64,000 nt of DNA from Reticulitermes speratus (GCA_021186555.1 JAJKFL010000237.1:39519258-39583257), one strand, 5' to 3'. Positions 43,421 to 54,149 are shown, counted from the first letter of the stretch. The notes: generated by a model from the letters alone, not told the origin. A program made the numbers and translations.

Positions 43421-43635
43421 CATCGGAGGATGTGCTTCCCCCGTCCAGGATCTCGAGGTAATGCGCCTTGCAAAGTACGCGGTCTTCGTGCAGGGCGAAC
43501 TCTTCGCCTGTGCTGAGCTGTCTCTTGCAGGAGTCGCAGGCGAAGCAGGCCAAGTGGTAGACGTGGTCCCTGGCCTTGCGCACCCAGTCGCTCGCAGAGA
43601 TGCCGCGACAACACTTGGAACACTTTGCGCCGAAA
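43421..43635 (-). CDS. Awh: Arrowhead, second LIM domain exon
   Basis: The exon encodes [20 protein letters not shown], then [20 protein letters not shown] and [10 protein letters not shown]. This is a complete second LIM zinc-binding domain (C-x2-C, the H-x2-C before ACFAC, C-x2-C and the closing C-x2-H). It ends GGSTSSD with the donor GATG|GTGAGT. The likely acceptor is GCAGAAG|T at 43635, where the phase-2 join gives N before FGAKC as in insect Awh. The LIM domain mediates protein partners such as the LDB/Chip cofactor (family knowledge). The LIM1 exon must lie further upstream; I could not find it up to 64 kb. The exon is far more GC-rich than its surroundings. Confidence 0.93.
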
Positions 43636-43842
43636 CTTCTGCGTCAAAACAAACCGCCTTTAGTCGAATTTACATTTGCCTTAAGCACTTAATTAGCAGT
43701 TACTAAAGTAAGACCCGTAGGGGGCCGTCAATTTTATGTGGCCCTGTTTCAGATTATCACAGCATTCGCAGCCTTATTTCTGTGTTAAAACACATTCTCC
43801 AGTTTACATAAATAACACTTTGTATTCCGTCTGACACAAACT

Positions 43843-43876
<34 letters not shown>

Positions 43877-43878
43877 CT

Positions 43879-43925
43879 CAAACACCACATGTTTCGATCA
43901 AGCTGATCATCGTCAGGTGTTTGTT
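43879..43925 (-). ncRNA. hammerhead-like ribozyme motif
   Basis: Minus strand: AAACAC, CTGACGA (43910-43916), T, GATC-AGCTT-GATC, GAAAC, ACATGT, G, GTGTTT. Stem I pairs six bases. The cleavage base is G, which the consensus does not allow, so activity is doubtful. Confidence 0.5.
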
Positions 43926-44299
43926 TATACAAAAACTTAAAACTCAAGATAAAAATGCAAAATTTTTGCGAGAACTCACAAGTGATATAAAATGTATAAA
44001 GTATAAATTACGATCGACTTGTAATCTTTTTTGTGCGTCATTAAACACGAACGGTGTGGTGCAGAACCCTAAAGTTAAAACTCAAAAAAAATGTTTAAAG
44101 AATTTAAATAATTAGGATTTTTTTTAAAAATGTTTTTAATTTTAAACTTTTGGGTTGTGCACCACACCGTTCGTGTTTAATGACGCACCACAAAGATTAC
44201 AAGTCGATCGTAATTTATACTTTATACTTTTTATATCACTTGTGAGTTCTCGCAAAAATTTTGTATTTTTACCTTGAGTTTTAAGTTTTTGTATAAAAT

Positions 44300-44343
44300 A
44301 AACACCAGATGATGATCAGCTTGATCGAAACATGTGGTGTTTA
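44300..44343 (+). ncRNA. hammerhead-like motif, core mutated
   Basis: Plus-strand partner: ACACC, AGATGA in place of CTGACGA, T, GATC-AGCTT-GATC, GAAAC, ACATGT, GGTGTT. Confidence 0.4.
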
Positions 44344-44406
44344 AAATAATAATAATAATAATAAATACAGTTTGTGTCAGACGGAATACAAAGTGTTATT
44401 TGTGTA

Positions 44407-45071
44407 AGTATATATACACAACGGGGCGGATAGCGTCAACTTTTCCAGCACAAAAACACACCCTGTGCATCCAAACTGCACATTATTTATAGCACAGAAC
44501 GTTGTGCACAGTACACATCGTAACCAATGTGGTTTAAGTGGTTAACCAGTCTATGGATCACAGACTTATTCTGGGGAATTGTAAGGTTGCGGTCACGCAT
44601 ATAAAATTTTGGAACCCCAGTCTTATTAAAGACAGGCATAGCTGCTAACTGAAACAAAACATATCCGCAATTAAACCACTGGATATGCCCCCTTTTTTGA
44701 ATTTAGTTTGCTTCAAGAGCCTGAAGTGACCCCTGCTGAGATCAGAATCCGACACCCACCATATAGGAATGAAGAATGAAGGAACCTTTAGGTTCTGACT
44801 GTAAGTATTTAACAGTATTGTTTCACAATGATTTCTGGTCATATGACCTTCGTGTTAAACTTTCTTAAATCAGTGTCCGGCATTTGAAATGTTACGTTGT
44901 TACGGGAGACATTTGAAAGATGTGGGGGTCAATGCAAAGAGAATACAAGGCCGGCCTGGTTTAGCTTTGGCACCAAGACCGTGGACTGATTCCAAAACCT
45001 CTGGATCCATTGAAGTCCTTCTGATAAGGCCTGATTATATTAACAGGAGCCATAACACAGGGATATTACTA
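44407..45071. other. unassigned, between two palindromes
   Basis: No exon or repeat recognised; the LIM1 exon of Awh was searched for here and not found. Confidence 0.4.
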
Positions 45072-45184
45072 GTATTTGAGAGAGAGAGAGGGGGGGGTAC
45101 AGTACTACAAATTGTTGAGATATAAAATTCTGTAAAATATTTGTGACAATGTTTAGTTTCTTTAACCAATTACATGGTGGACTT

Positions 45185-45430
45185 TCACGTTGTGTTCGCC
45201 GTGCATCTTGACATTAATGTCACGTTGTGTTCGCCGTGCATCTTGACATCAATGTCACGTTGTGTTCGCCGTGCATCTTGACATCAATGTCACGTTGTGT
45301 TCGCCGTGCATCTTGACATCAATGTCACGTTGTGTTCACCGTGCATCTTGACATCAATGTCACGTTGTGTTCGCCGTGCATCTTGACATCAATGTCACGT
45401 TGTGTTCGCCGTGCATCTTGACATTAAATT
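45185..45430. repeat. 35-bp tandem repeat, 7 copies
   Basis: Unit CACGTTGTGTTCGCCGTGCA plus TCTTGACATCAATGT, starting at 45186, 45221, 45256, 45291, 45326, 45361 and 45396. It is an amplification of the terminus of the element at 45183-46080. Confidence 0.93.
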
Positions 45431-45481
45431 TTCAGTTTTTTTTAACCAACAAATGCACTTTTTTATTTCCGTATTTCCGTT

Positions 45482-45536
45482 CAATTCACCCTACACATGT
45501 TTCGGCCGTAACTCTGCCATCATCACGGTACATTGA
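45482..45536 (-). ncRNA. hammerhead-like motif with C3 changed
   Basis: Minus strand: ACC, GTGATGA, T, GGC...GCC, GAAAC, ACATGTGTA, GGGT. C3 is G; otherwise conserved. Confidence 0.45.
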
Positions 45537-45764
45537 TAAGTTCACTTCACTGTTCACCGGTCCGTTTGGTATTACCACAGAACTGTTACACTCTTACAGG
45601 ATACAGACGTCTACATCTATACAAAAACCAACTGCCAGCAATTTTAACAATGTTTAATAATTTTAATAATTTTAACAATTTCAACAACTTCCAACGACAC
45701 AGCGCTCTATATTCACAATATATAGTGCTGTACTTTACACTTCTAACGCAACATAAATACTATA

Positions 45765-45845
45765 TACACTTATATATACTATATACACTTATATATACTA
45801 TATAAACTTCTATATACTATATACACTTCTATATACTATATACAC
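45765..45845. repeat. TATATAC-rich tandem repeat
   Basis: About four units of roughly 20 bases (ATATACTATATACACTT) in the centre of the palindrome at 45183-46080. Confidence 0.75.
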
Positions 45846-45974
45846 CAAGACATTTCAAGAAAAAGCTTGAAGAAACTTTGTATACCGGTGATTGTCAATG
45901 TAAATAATAGCCTTAAACAGTGTAACGGTTGTGATAATACCAAACGGACCGGTGAACAGTGAAGTGAACTTATC

Positions 45975-46025
45975 AATGTACCGTGATGATGGCAGAGTCA
46001 CGGCCGAAACATATGTAGGGTGAAT
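45975..46025 (+). ncRNA. hammerhead-like motif with C3 changed
   Basis: Plus-strand partner: ACC, GTGATGA, T, GGCAGAGTCACGGCC, GAAAC, ACATATGT, A, GGGT. Same C3-to-G change as the other arm. Confidence 0.48.
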
Positions 46026-46400
46026 TGAACAGAAATACGAAAATAAAAAGTGCATTTGTTGGTTAAAAAACCGAAAATTGCATGGTGGACATTACCCAAT
46101 AACTAAGCTATACAGTTTGTTCCGCATAAGATGTGCCAAACATCAGGATATCAATAATTTTGTACAAGAAATGTTCTATCAGCACATGTCTAATTATCAA
46201 CCATTATATTGCTGTTAGCATGTCACTGTGCCAAGACTGTGCGATACCGTGCGGCGGTACAAACCAGCTTCACGCTTACTCCCAACTCTGGCAAACTCCA
46301 CTGCTTCGTTATCTGTAGAGATGAGCAGAATTGTGCATAATGAAGAGTTGAGATGGTTTTGAACAGAACACAGCGTAACACAACTGAAGATTGGCGTTCT

Positions 46401-47562
46401 TTGTGTTGTAACATAACTACGTGAACTAACATAACTACGTGTTGTAACATAACTACGTGAACTAACATAACTACGTGTTGTAACAACTTCGTGAACTAAC
46501 ATAACTACGTGTTGTAACATAACTACGTGTTGTAACATAACTTCGTGAACTAACATAACTACGTGTTGTAACATAACTACGTGTTGTAACATAACTACGT
46601 GAACTAGCATAACTACGTGTTGTAACATAACTACGTGTTGTAACATAACTACGTGAACTAACATAACTACGTGTTGTAACATAACTACGTGTTGTAACAT
46701 AACTACGTGCTGTAACATAACTTCGTGAACTAACATAACTACGTGTTGTAACATAACTACGTGTTGTAACATAACTACGTGAACTAGCATAACTACGTGT
46801 TGTAACATAACTACGTGTTGTAACATAACTACGTGAACTAACATAACTACGTGTTGTAACATAACTACGTGAACTAACATAACTACGTGCTGTAACATAA
46901 CTACGTGACTAACATAACTACGTGTTGTAACATAACTACGTGAACTAACATAACTACGTGTTGTAACATAACTACGTGACTAACATAACTACGTGTTGTA
47001 ACATAACTACGTGAACTAACATAACTACGTGTTGTAACATAACTACGTGAACTAACATAACTACGTGTTGTAACATAACTACGTGAACTAACATAACTAC
47101 GTGTTGTAACAACTACGTGACTAACATAACTACGTGTTGTAACATAACTACGTGAACTAACATAACTACGTGTTGTAACATAACTACGTGAACTAACATA
47201 ACTACGTGTTGTAACATAACTACGTGAACTAACATAACTACGTGTTGTAACATAACTACGTGAACTAACATAACTACGTGTTGTAACAACTACGTGACTA
47301 ACATAACTACGTGTTGTAACATAACTACGTGAACTAACATAACTACGTGTTGTAACATAACTACGTGAACTAACATAACTACGTGTTGTAACATAACTAC
47401 GTGAACTAACATAACTACGTGTTGTAACATAACTACGTGAACTAACATAACTACGTGTTGTAACATAACTACGTGAACTAACATAACTACGTGTTGTAAC
47501 ATAACTACGTGAACTAACATAACTACGTGTTGTAACATAACTACGTGAACTAACATAACTAA
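46401..47562. repeat. 18-bp satellite with 36- and 54-bp higher-order units
   Basis: Monomer a is ATAACTACGTGTTGTAAC and monomer b is ATAACTACGTGAACTAAC. In the left third they are ordered mainly a-a-b, in the right two thirds a-b; short 17-base forms occur at intervals. TACGTG occurs in nearly every monomer. Period multiples of 3 keep minus-strand frames open for more than 220 codons; these frames are not genes. Confidence 0.93.
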
Positions 47563-47985
47563 CTCGGTAACACATGTCCTTCTTGTGTGTTATTATCAGA
47601 TATTTAATTTTCTTTTATATTTTGCGTAAAAAAGACTTAACTGTTGCCTTTGTTTCGTGGTGTTACTTGACATATGACTTTCTTTTTATTTGTACAGCAC
47701 GGTAGAAGGTATGTATTCTAAAATGTTCTGTTACAGCCATGTACATACATTAAATGCTTGTAACGATATAACGGTTGATAATCGGGTATATGTTGATACA
47801 GCATTTTGTACTCAAAATGAATCATATGATAGCATCCTGAAGTTTGGCACACTTTATGCGGAACAAACTATACACCTTAGCTATTGAGTAATGTCCACCA
47901 TGTAATTGGTTAAAGAGCTAAACATTGTTACAAATATTTACAGAATTTTATGTCTCAACAGTTTGTAGTACTGCATATCAAATAC

Positions 47986-49579
47986 AGGTGTTTGATATAC
48001 AGTTCATTTGGTAAGCTGGTTCTTATCAAGTCTTAATGTAATTGGTTTGGATTGTTATTACACTGGCAGGATTATTGGTTTTTATTTTGAATATTTATAA
48101 CGACGCTGGACATAAATTCTGGACGCTGTTAAAACTACCGACGTTAGGCTAATCACAGTATAAAATGCAGAAGAAAGTGTAAGGATATTTACGCACTGTA
48201 GGTTCTAAAAACACTGACAGTAAAATGACGTAACCTGTTTTAAGTTAGAAAGTGTTAGGTGGTGGGAGACAAAGAGAATAAGAATTGGAAAGAAGATAAA
48301 GAGAACAAGAATGTGAAGGGAAAATGAGCAGAAGGCTGGAAAGCGTGCTTTTCATAATTACCAGCGAACTTTTTGAAGTGTGCGAAGCTTATTTAAAATG
48401 GGGAAAAATATACCATTGGTGGAAGGTCCCTATATCGCATTGCAACGAAATTTGTGAAACAGTCTGTGGAATATACGGAAAAGTCCATTTATGGCTTGGC
48501 ATAAACTGGCATTACAGTGGCTGAATATCGAAATTGCCTAAATATGTTCTGGAACAACGGTGTAAAAGTGAAGTCGAGGAAAAATTTGTACAAACAGAAG
48601 GGCAACTAAGATGGAACAGGATTTTATATATTTCATAACGTGTATTATAATTAGATTTTTTTTAATATTATCCAACAAAACCAATAAATGTTTTTAAATA
48701 TATTATTATGAGCCTGTGACAATTATTATTATTTGTTGGCTAATATTAAAATAACATGGAAAAGAATAAAGGATGATAAATATACTGCGGGTATTTTATT
48801 GTAGTGCATTCCTCTGCAACTTGGACAAAGAGCAGACATAAAGATGTCTGGGTGGTTACTGATCGTACCATTACGTGGGCACAGTGCAACACGAGTGTAG
48901 GCGCCTGTCAAATTAAGTCAACAACACACTTTTCGTCTCTACCCGGCTTAGTATTTGTCAACCAGCTTTGTTTTCGTGACCATAAAACTGTTACGTTTGT
49001 CACAAGGCTGCAGAAAGGCTCCATCAGTTGATTAGTAAACCGAAACTAGTAATTCATTAGCCACCAGAAACATGATCCAATATCCGGTGGACTGGTGGCG
49101 ACGCGATGCGGCGTGAATGAGAATTGGAAAACGTGACGAAGTATTGTAATTACTAAATCGACAGTCGTTTGTTTGTAGTTTGAGGAATCTTGTATAGGTG
49201 GGGCGACGGTATTCGTATGAATGACCTAATTTAGTGGTACATCTTTGTTCTTCTAAACGTTAAGGACAATATAAATCACCGTTAATTAATCAATACCAGA
49301 AGGCAATATAGCTGTTGAATCCGATATACAAGTGAAATTGGTCCATGTTTTTGAGCTACAAGACCCTTTCTCAGAAGCTGAACTACGATGTCACACTATG
49401 GGGAAAACTTAATTTGATGACACGCATATTAATGTCGACTGTATTGTTTGTAGCTTGGTATTAGAAGGCGCTGGAGTTTGTCTTCCATTTCCAATAAAGA
49501 TAAAAAAAAAGCTGGCCACGTGCTTCAAAGTCATGCAAAAAATACCTAATAAGGTGTGGAGGTAAAACTCCATGGCTTC
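47986..49579. other. unassigned intergenic DNA
   Basis: No exon, RNA or recognised repeat. Open frames at 48324-49031 and 49461-49772 have no recognisable protein features. Confidence 0.4.
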
Positions 49580-49720
49580 TATTTAGGCACCAAAAGCCGG
49601 AACTGAGTGGTTGGTACAAAAGCTTGTATTCTGGAGGTCCCAGCTTCAACTCCCAGTCCATAAACAGGTTACATTGACTGAAGTTTCTCAATTTTTTTTC
49701 TTCAGTCCCTCCAAAATTGT
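49580..49720 (+). mobile_element. tRNA-like SINE head, third family
   Basis: GAGTGGTTGGTACAAAAGCT resembles an A box and AGCTTCAACTCCC a B box, with a tRNA-like spacing of about 40 bases. The remaining body is not matched elsewhere in the window. Confidence 0.4.
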
Positions 49721-49866
49721 AATCGTGACATGGTCTCTTCCTTTCGTATGCCTTCCAGTCCATTATGCACAAATTATCGTATAATTCTACGCTATATAAT
49801 CTGAGCTATTGACAGCGTCGTTAAACAAACAATATAAACATTAATAAACGTAAACTGGCGTTAGAT

Positions 49867-50027
49867 CAGGGGTTACAAATCCCAGTGTAAATATCACGAC
49901 GACTAAATTCTGCAACGGTGCGCCTAATATTTATGAGTCATCAGAACAGAACTTGCGCCACATTACCTTTGTGGCGTACAGAATTTTGGGATGGCTGCTA
50001 CATTTTTGTAAGATTTGTGCACCCCTG
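49867..50027. mobile_element. hAT-like MITE, second copy
   Basis: Ends CAGGGGTTACAAATC and GATTTGTGCACCCCTG; internal GCGCCTAATATTTATGAGTC matches the copy at 38864-39029. Flanking 8-mers CGTTAGAT and CACTATAT match at five positions. Confidence 0.7.
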
Positions 50028-50204
50028 CACTATATTATTTTCAGTTTAAATTTACACAAGGGCATAACACAAAAAGGTCGCAATATGACACGATCTTATT
50101 CACCGCAGTGAAGACCATAAATCTTAATTTAGACATTTTAGCCTGGTTTATTTAAAGTTTTTTTTAAATCAAACGACAACTGAATTAACAACACTCAAAG
50201 CTTA

Positions 50205-50812
50205 AGACTGACTAAATGACTGACTGAATGAATGACTGACTGATTGACTGACTGAATGACTGGCAGACTGACTGAATGAATGACAGACTGACTGGCTGAA
50301 TGACTGACTGATTGTCTGTCTGAATGAATAAATGAATGAGTGACTGAATGACTGACTGACTGAATGACTGACTGACTGAATGACTGGCAGACTGACTGAA
50401 TGAATGACAGACTGACTGGCTGAATGACTGATTGATTGTCTGTCTGAATGAATAAATGAATGAGTGACTGAATGACTGACTGACTGACTGAATGACTGAC
50501 TGAATGACTGACTGAATGAATGAGTGGCTGACTGAATGACTGACAGACTGACTGGCTGAATGACTGACTGATTGAATGAATGAATGAATGAGTGACAGAA
50601 TGACTAACAGACTGACTGGCTGAATGACTGACTGAATGTCTGAATGAATGAATGAATGAATAAATGAGTGAGTGAGTGAGTGACTGAATGACTGACTGAA
50701 TGAATGAATGACTGAATGAATGAATGAATGAATGACTGAATGACTGAATGAATGAATGACTGACTGAATGAATGACTGACTGAATGAGTGACTGACTTAC
50801 TTACTTAGTTAC
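50205..50812. repeat. (GACT/GAAT)n microsatellite of about 600 bp
   Basis: Imperfect tetranucleotide array of TGAC, TGAA and TGAG. It adjoins the 3' end of a LINE fragment on its right, via ACTTACTTACTTAGTTACTT, so it probably grew from the LINE tail. Confidence 0.92.
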
Positions 50813-51160
50813 TTACTACATTGAGCAAAGCCTTTCTTGAAAAGCTAATAGTTTCTCAGCTGTTCAAGAAATTCTCTTCCTTTTACGAGATCTGAAGGTT
50901 CATTACCGTTTTCACAACAGTCTGCCAATTGCGCCTATCATGAGCCAGATCAATCCAGTCCATGCGCTCCCAACAGATTTCTTTAAGATCCATTTTAATA
51001 TTATACTCCCATCTATGCTTAGATCTTCCAAGTGGTCTTTTCCCCTCAGGTCTCTCCACCAAAACCCCGTAGGCAATCTGCCTCAATACATGCCACATTC
51101 CCCGCCCATCTCAGTCTCCTTCATTTTATAACCCGAATAAAGTAGGAGGACTGAATCTGA
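50813..51160 (-). mobile_element. LINE 3' end
   Basis: Minus-strand frame 50883-51098 encodes GVLVERPEGKRPLGRSKHRW, YNIKMDLKEICWERMDWIDL and NWQTVVKTVMNLQ, the same LINE tail as at 33.5 kb but more diverged, with its 3' end against the microsatellite. Confidence 0.82.
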
Positions 51161-51767
51161 TGAAACTTAGTACCGTAGACCGCAAATAATGTTATGTAAG
51201 ACGATATGATTTGAGTTTAAGGGTTCTCCTCGTCGCCCTTGTGAACAGGCTGGTTCAATTTCGGCTTTTATACGAACCGTCATTTTTGAGCTGGGTGACT
51301 GCCAACTGCTAACGGAAGATCCCTAACAAAACAGTTAACGTATTAAATGACTTTAGCACGGTTCCTGTATGTTTGATGTAAGGCCTGAGACTCAGCGGGG
51401 CGCCACTCCAAGGACATCTGGGGCTGTCCCACCTGCCATAAGGCGGTGACATAGATAAATGTTTATGGAATCGGAAAGTAGTTTATGTTACAGTCTATAA
51501 GGTGCTTCTAACCTCTGTGAAGCATCTCCTCTACCGATATCACGCTGTTCTTTACTTGTGTAATGCGGTAGGGAACAGTGAATATGACGAGCCGTCACTG
51601 ATCCCACGACGTTTCGGTTTATAACAACTGCATATCACAAAATAGTAACTCCCAGACACAAGAAAAGTTACTATCTACAAGATTGATGATTGCTCTAATT
51701 CCCGCAGAAGCATTGGGATTTTTCTCTTTGCCAGTATGTCACAATAGCTAAATAATTCTCCTAAAGG
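51161..51767. other. no feature recognised
   Basis: No gene or repeat that I can support. Confidence 0.4.
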
Positions 51768-52066
51768 GTAAAGGTAAAGCAATGCCATTACAGGCCTGTA
51801 CAGACCCTTAGGGTTCCAGGAGGTTGAGGCTCACAGATTTATAGACAATCGGCACATGAAGGCGGTAAGGTTGTCAGTCCTACACACCGGCCGGTTTTAC
51901 CCCAGTTAGATACCCCTCGTACTCATTTCTGCTAAAGACTGAGTCGATCCCAGGAAGGATTATGTCAATGAAAAATCCCAATGACCCCATCGGGACTTAA
52001 ACCCGCGACCTTCCGGCTTGTAGCGCAATGCCTCAACCAACTGCGCCATTGCAGTGATTTACAGGG
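51768..52066 (-). mobile_element. tRNA-derived SINE, fourth family
   Basis: The minus strand starts GCAATGGCGCAGTTGGTTGA (A box), continues to CGCGGGTTTAAGTCCC (B box) and a body of about 220 bases ending in CTTTACCTTTACCC. It is the only copy seen in this window. Confidence 0.75.
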
Positions 52067-52139
52067 TGTGCATTTCCTGGAAGAAACGTAAGAGAACAGT
52101 AAAGTGATAAGCTACGGAATGTGAAGGCGTGTAATTTGT

Positions 52140-52205
52140 TATCTGAAGAAGGTAGCAGCAGTTTTCTCCGAAACAGTCCTACCTGTCTAACAAACTACAC
52201 GTCAT
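52140..52205 (+). ncRNA. degenerate hammerhead-like motif
   Basis: CTGAAGA, A, GG...CC (stem II weak), GAAACAGTCC. Core boxes are present but stem I and stem III are poor, so this may be chance or a relic. Confidence 0.3.
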
Positions 52206-52240
52206 CACATACCAGAAGACCAAACCCGTTTATAATCTTT

Positions 52241-52356
52241 CAACAATTAAACCAACAAATTCACTTTATTTCTTAAGTATGTCCATTAAGAAATAAAGTG
52301 CATTGTTAGTTTAATTGTTGAATGTTAGGAAAATGCACAGTGAGCACAACGTAAAA
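52241..52356. mobile_element. mini-palindrome with family terminus, no ribozyme
   Basis: Arms CAACAATTAAACCAACAAAT and the complementary right arm (ending 52320) flank a 9-base centre. The right side carries GCACAGTGAGCACAACGTAA, the complement of the terminus found in hammerhead-bearing copies. Confidence 0.6.
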
Positions 52357-52439
52357 TCGTGTACAATCACCTAACAATGAAACTCAACGTAAAATCACAA
52401 GCCAGAAATCTCTATTGATCATTAAAATTAGGTACACTG

Positions 52440-52975
52440 CATCTAGTATTGAAGTTCAGGATCCGTGGTTTTTTAACTCTACACATCTCTGCACTATAAC
52501 GATACTGTACTTATTGACAGATGAAAATTTATCTAAAATTATACGTAGGCTAGAATTTTACATTATGGAAAATTTAAGACTAGAAACAAAGAGCAGCCAC
52601 GGATCACAAGAGTGTTAAAATATCGAAGTTCAGGATCCGTGGTTTTTTAACTCTACACATCTCTGCACTATAACGACACTGTAGTTATTGACAGATGAAA
52701 ATTTATCTAAAATTATACGTAGGCTAGAATTTTACATTATGGAAAATTTAAGACTAGAAACAAAGAGCAGCCACGGATCACAAGAGTGTTAAAATATCGA
52801 AGTTCAGGATCCGTGGTTTTTTAACTCTACACATCTCTGCACTATAACGACACTGTACTTATTGACAGAGGAAAATTTATCTTAAATTATACGTAGGCTA
52901 GAATTTTACATTATGGAAAATTTAAGACTAGAAACAAAGAGCAGCCACTGATCACACGAGTGTTAAAATGTCTTG
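52440..52975. repeat. 174-bp tandem triplicate
   Basis: Three nearly identical units start at about 52452, 52625 and 52799. Each begins GGATCCGTGG and ends CCACGGATC (CCACTGATC in the last), so each unit is itself bounded by a short inverted repeat. Confidence 0.92.
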
Positions 52976-53734
52976 AAAAAAAAAAGAAACACAACGGATT
53001 TTCATAAATTAAATGACGCTTAAATGAATAATTCCGCGTTTATAAATATTAGATCCATAAAATAAAGAGCCGCCACTGACTGGAATAGAACAATGGAAGT
53101 GGCGCTAGATGGCATCGCGGCAGCACCGCAAGGGGCACTGATATCCCACAGGTACAAGTGGATTAAGCATTGTGCTCTTGCCTATTCTATTCTTCCACTA
53201 CAACTAATCCGGATTATAAAAGGATGGGAGGAGACTTTTTATTGCTCTTAAGCCCACAGAAACTCTTTATATTCCCTCCGTGTGTTTCCCTCTGTCTCTT
53301 GGATCGTTTGGTTTACCACTAAAATATACAGGAGAATAAGGAAAGTAGGGAATGTCAGCAATGCGAAACATTGCTGGTGTTTTCGCTCTGTTATTGTCAG
53401 CAAATTTTAAATTTATAAATACCGTCCAAAAAAGACACTAAATATTTTAACACGCACTGTAAGATTTCCCCGTATCATAGCGACAGGTTTAAAACGCATC
53501 ATTATCGACATATCATAAGCGGGGAAGATTTACAATCGATATATCTCTAACGCCGATACTCGAATTTCACAACCGAACATGCTCGATGCTCAGCTGTTTC
53601 TTCAGCCTCAGCTATTACCTCACAAAGAATACAACATGTCTCAATTATAAAAAAAAATTTTTCCTGCTTTACTGCGTATATCAGAGAGAGAACTGTCTCA
53701 AATATGGAGGTCAATCGTGGTGAGAGACCATAAA
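52976..53734. other. unassigned intergenic DNA
   Basis: No feature recognised. Confidence 0.4.
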
Positions 53735-53937
53735 CTTACGCAGGTGTTCGTGTAAAGTGTCCGATACTTTTGTCCGACTGTAACCAAAAGTGTGATATTT
53801 CGACAAATTTCAGTGAAATTTCCAGATATGAAATTTCACGAAAATTCGTCGGATTTAAATCGCTCTGCTGTATTCGAAAGGACAGACGGACAGACGTGAT
53901 AAAGCTAATTTTCGCGTTTCGCAACTGCTTTGCCAAC
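53735..53937. repeat. interspersed repeat with GACAGACGGACAGACG, copy 2
   Basis: Shares TTTCACGAAAATTCGTCGG, the GGACAGACGGACAGACGTGA box, AAAGCTAATTTTCGCG and the GCCAACGCGCCTAAA end with copies at 37085 and 56330. Its right end is the target of the next element. Confidence 0.7.
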
Positions 53938-53949
53938 GCGCCTAAAAAT

Positions 53950-54149
53950 AGCTTTATTTTTACCAACACATGCACTACAATTATGTCGTATTTTTTACAC
54001 CCCTACATATGTTTCGACTATTTATTAGTCATCATCAGGGGGATCAAAGTATATACACAGGCTATACATCCATTATAATAGTTGGTTCATAATTTCATCA
54101 TAAAGCTATTACTTAAAGATAAAACGCACCGTGAATATAATGTGAAAAT
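53950..54149. mobile_element. hammerhead-bearing element, one arm, 12-bp target duplication
   Basis: GCGCCTAAAAAT at 53938-53949 and GCGCCTGAAAAT at 54150-54161 flank it. The right end GTGAATATAATGTGAAAAT is the complement of the family terminus. Only one ribozyme arm is present, so the palindromic state is not obligatory. Confidence 0.82.
53998..54045 (-). ncRNA. hammerhead-like ribozyme motif, core intact
   Basis: Minus strand: CCCC, CTGATGA (54032-54038), T, GACTA-ATAAA-TAGTC, GAAAC, ACATATGT, A, GGGG. All core bases are conserved; very similar to the motif at 15428-15482. Confidence 0.62.

Larger units (their letters stand above)
43805..44406. mobile_element. long palindromic element with hammerhead-like motifs
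   Basis: Arms at about 43805-44080 and 44140-44406 are nearly perfect complements, including matching (ATT)n and (TAA)n runs and two ribozyme-like motifs. It lies just upstream of the LIM2 exon. The TTTCAC terminus was not found, and no target duplication was identified. Confidence 0.85.
45183..46080. mobile_element. hammerhead-bearing element with terminal 35-bp repeats and 10-bp target duplication
   Basis: Begins TTTCACGTTGTGTTCGCCGT. The first 250 bases are seven tandem copies of a 35-bp unit containing this terminus. Arms follow at about 45427-45592 and 45919-46079. CATGGTGGAC is present on both sides (45173-45182 and 46081-46090) but only once in the opposite arm of the host palindrome (near 47893-47902), which preserves the empty site. 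Confidence 0.88.
45072..47985. mobile_element. 2.9-kb composite palindrome with satellite in its centre
   Basis: Left arm 45072-45182 plus 46081-46222 pairs with right arm 47745-47985. Examples are GACAATGTTTAGTTTCTTTA against TAAAGAGCTAAACATTGTTA, and CAGTTTGTTCCGCATAAGAT against ACTTTATGCGGAACAAACTA. The left arm is interrupted by the element at 45183-46080. The central region 46400-47562 is a 36-bp satellite. The class of the outer element is unknown. Confidence 0.8.

Noticed and set aside
42706..43423. Long repetitive frames (ISHVLALHRHITRVG type)
   Set aside because: Product of the 28-bp minisatellite read in several frames.
46215..47575. Frames of over 220 codons (SYVSSRSYVTTR type)
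   Set aside because: Product of the 36-bp satellite; no start context, splice sites or non-repeat domain.
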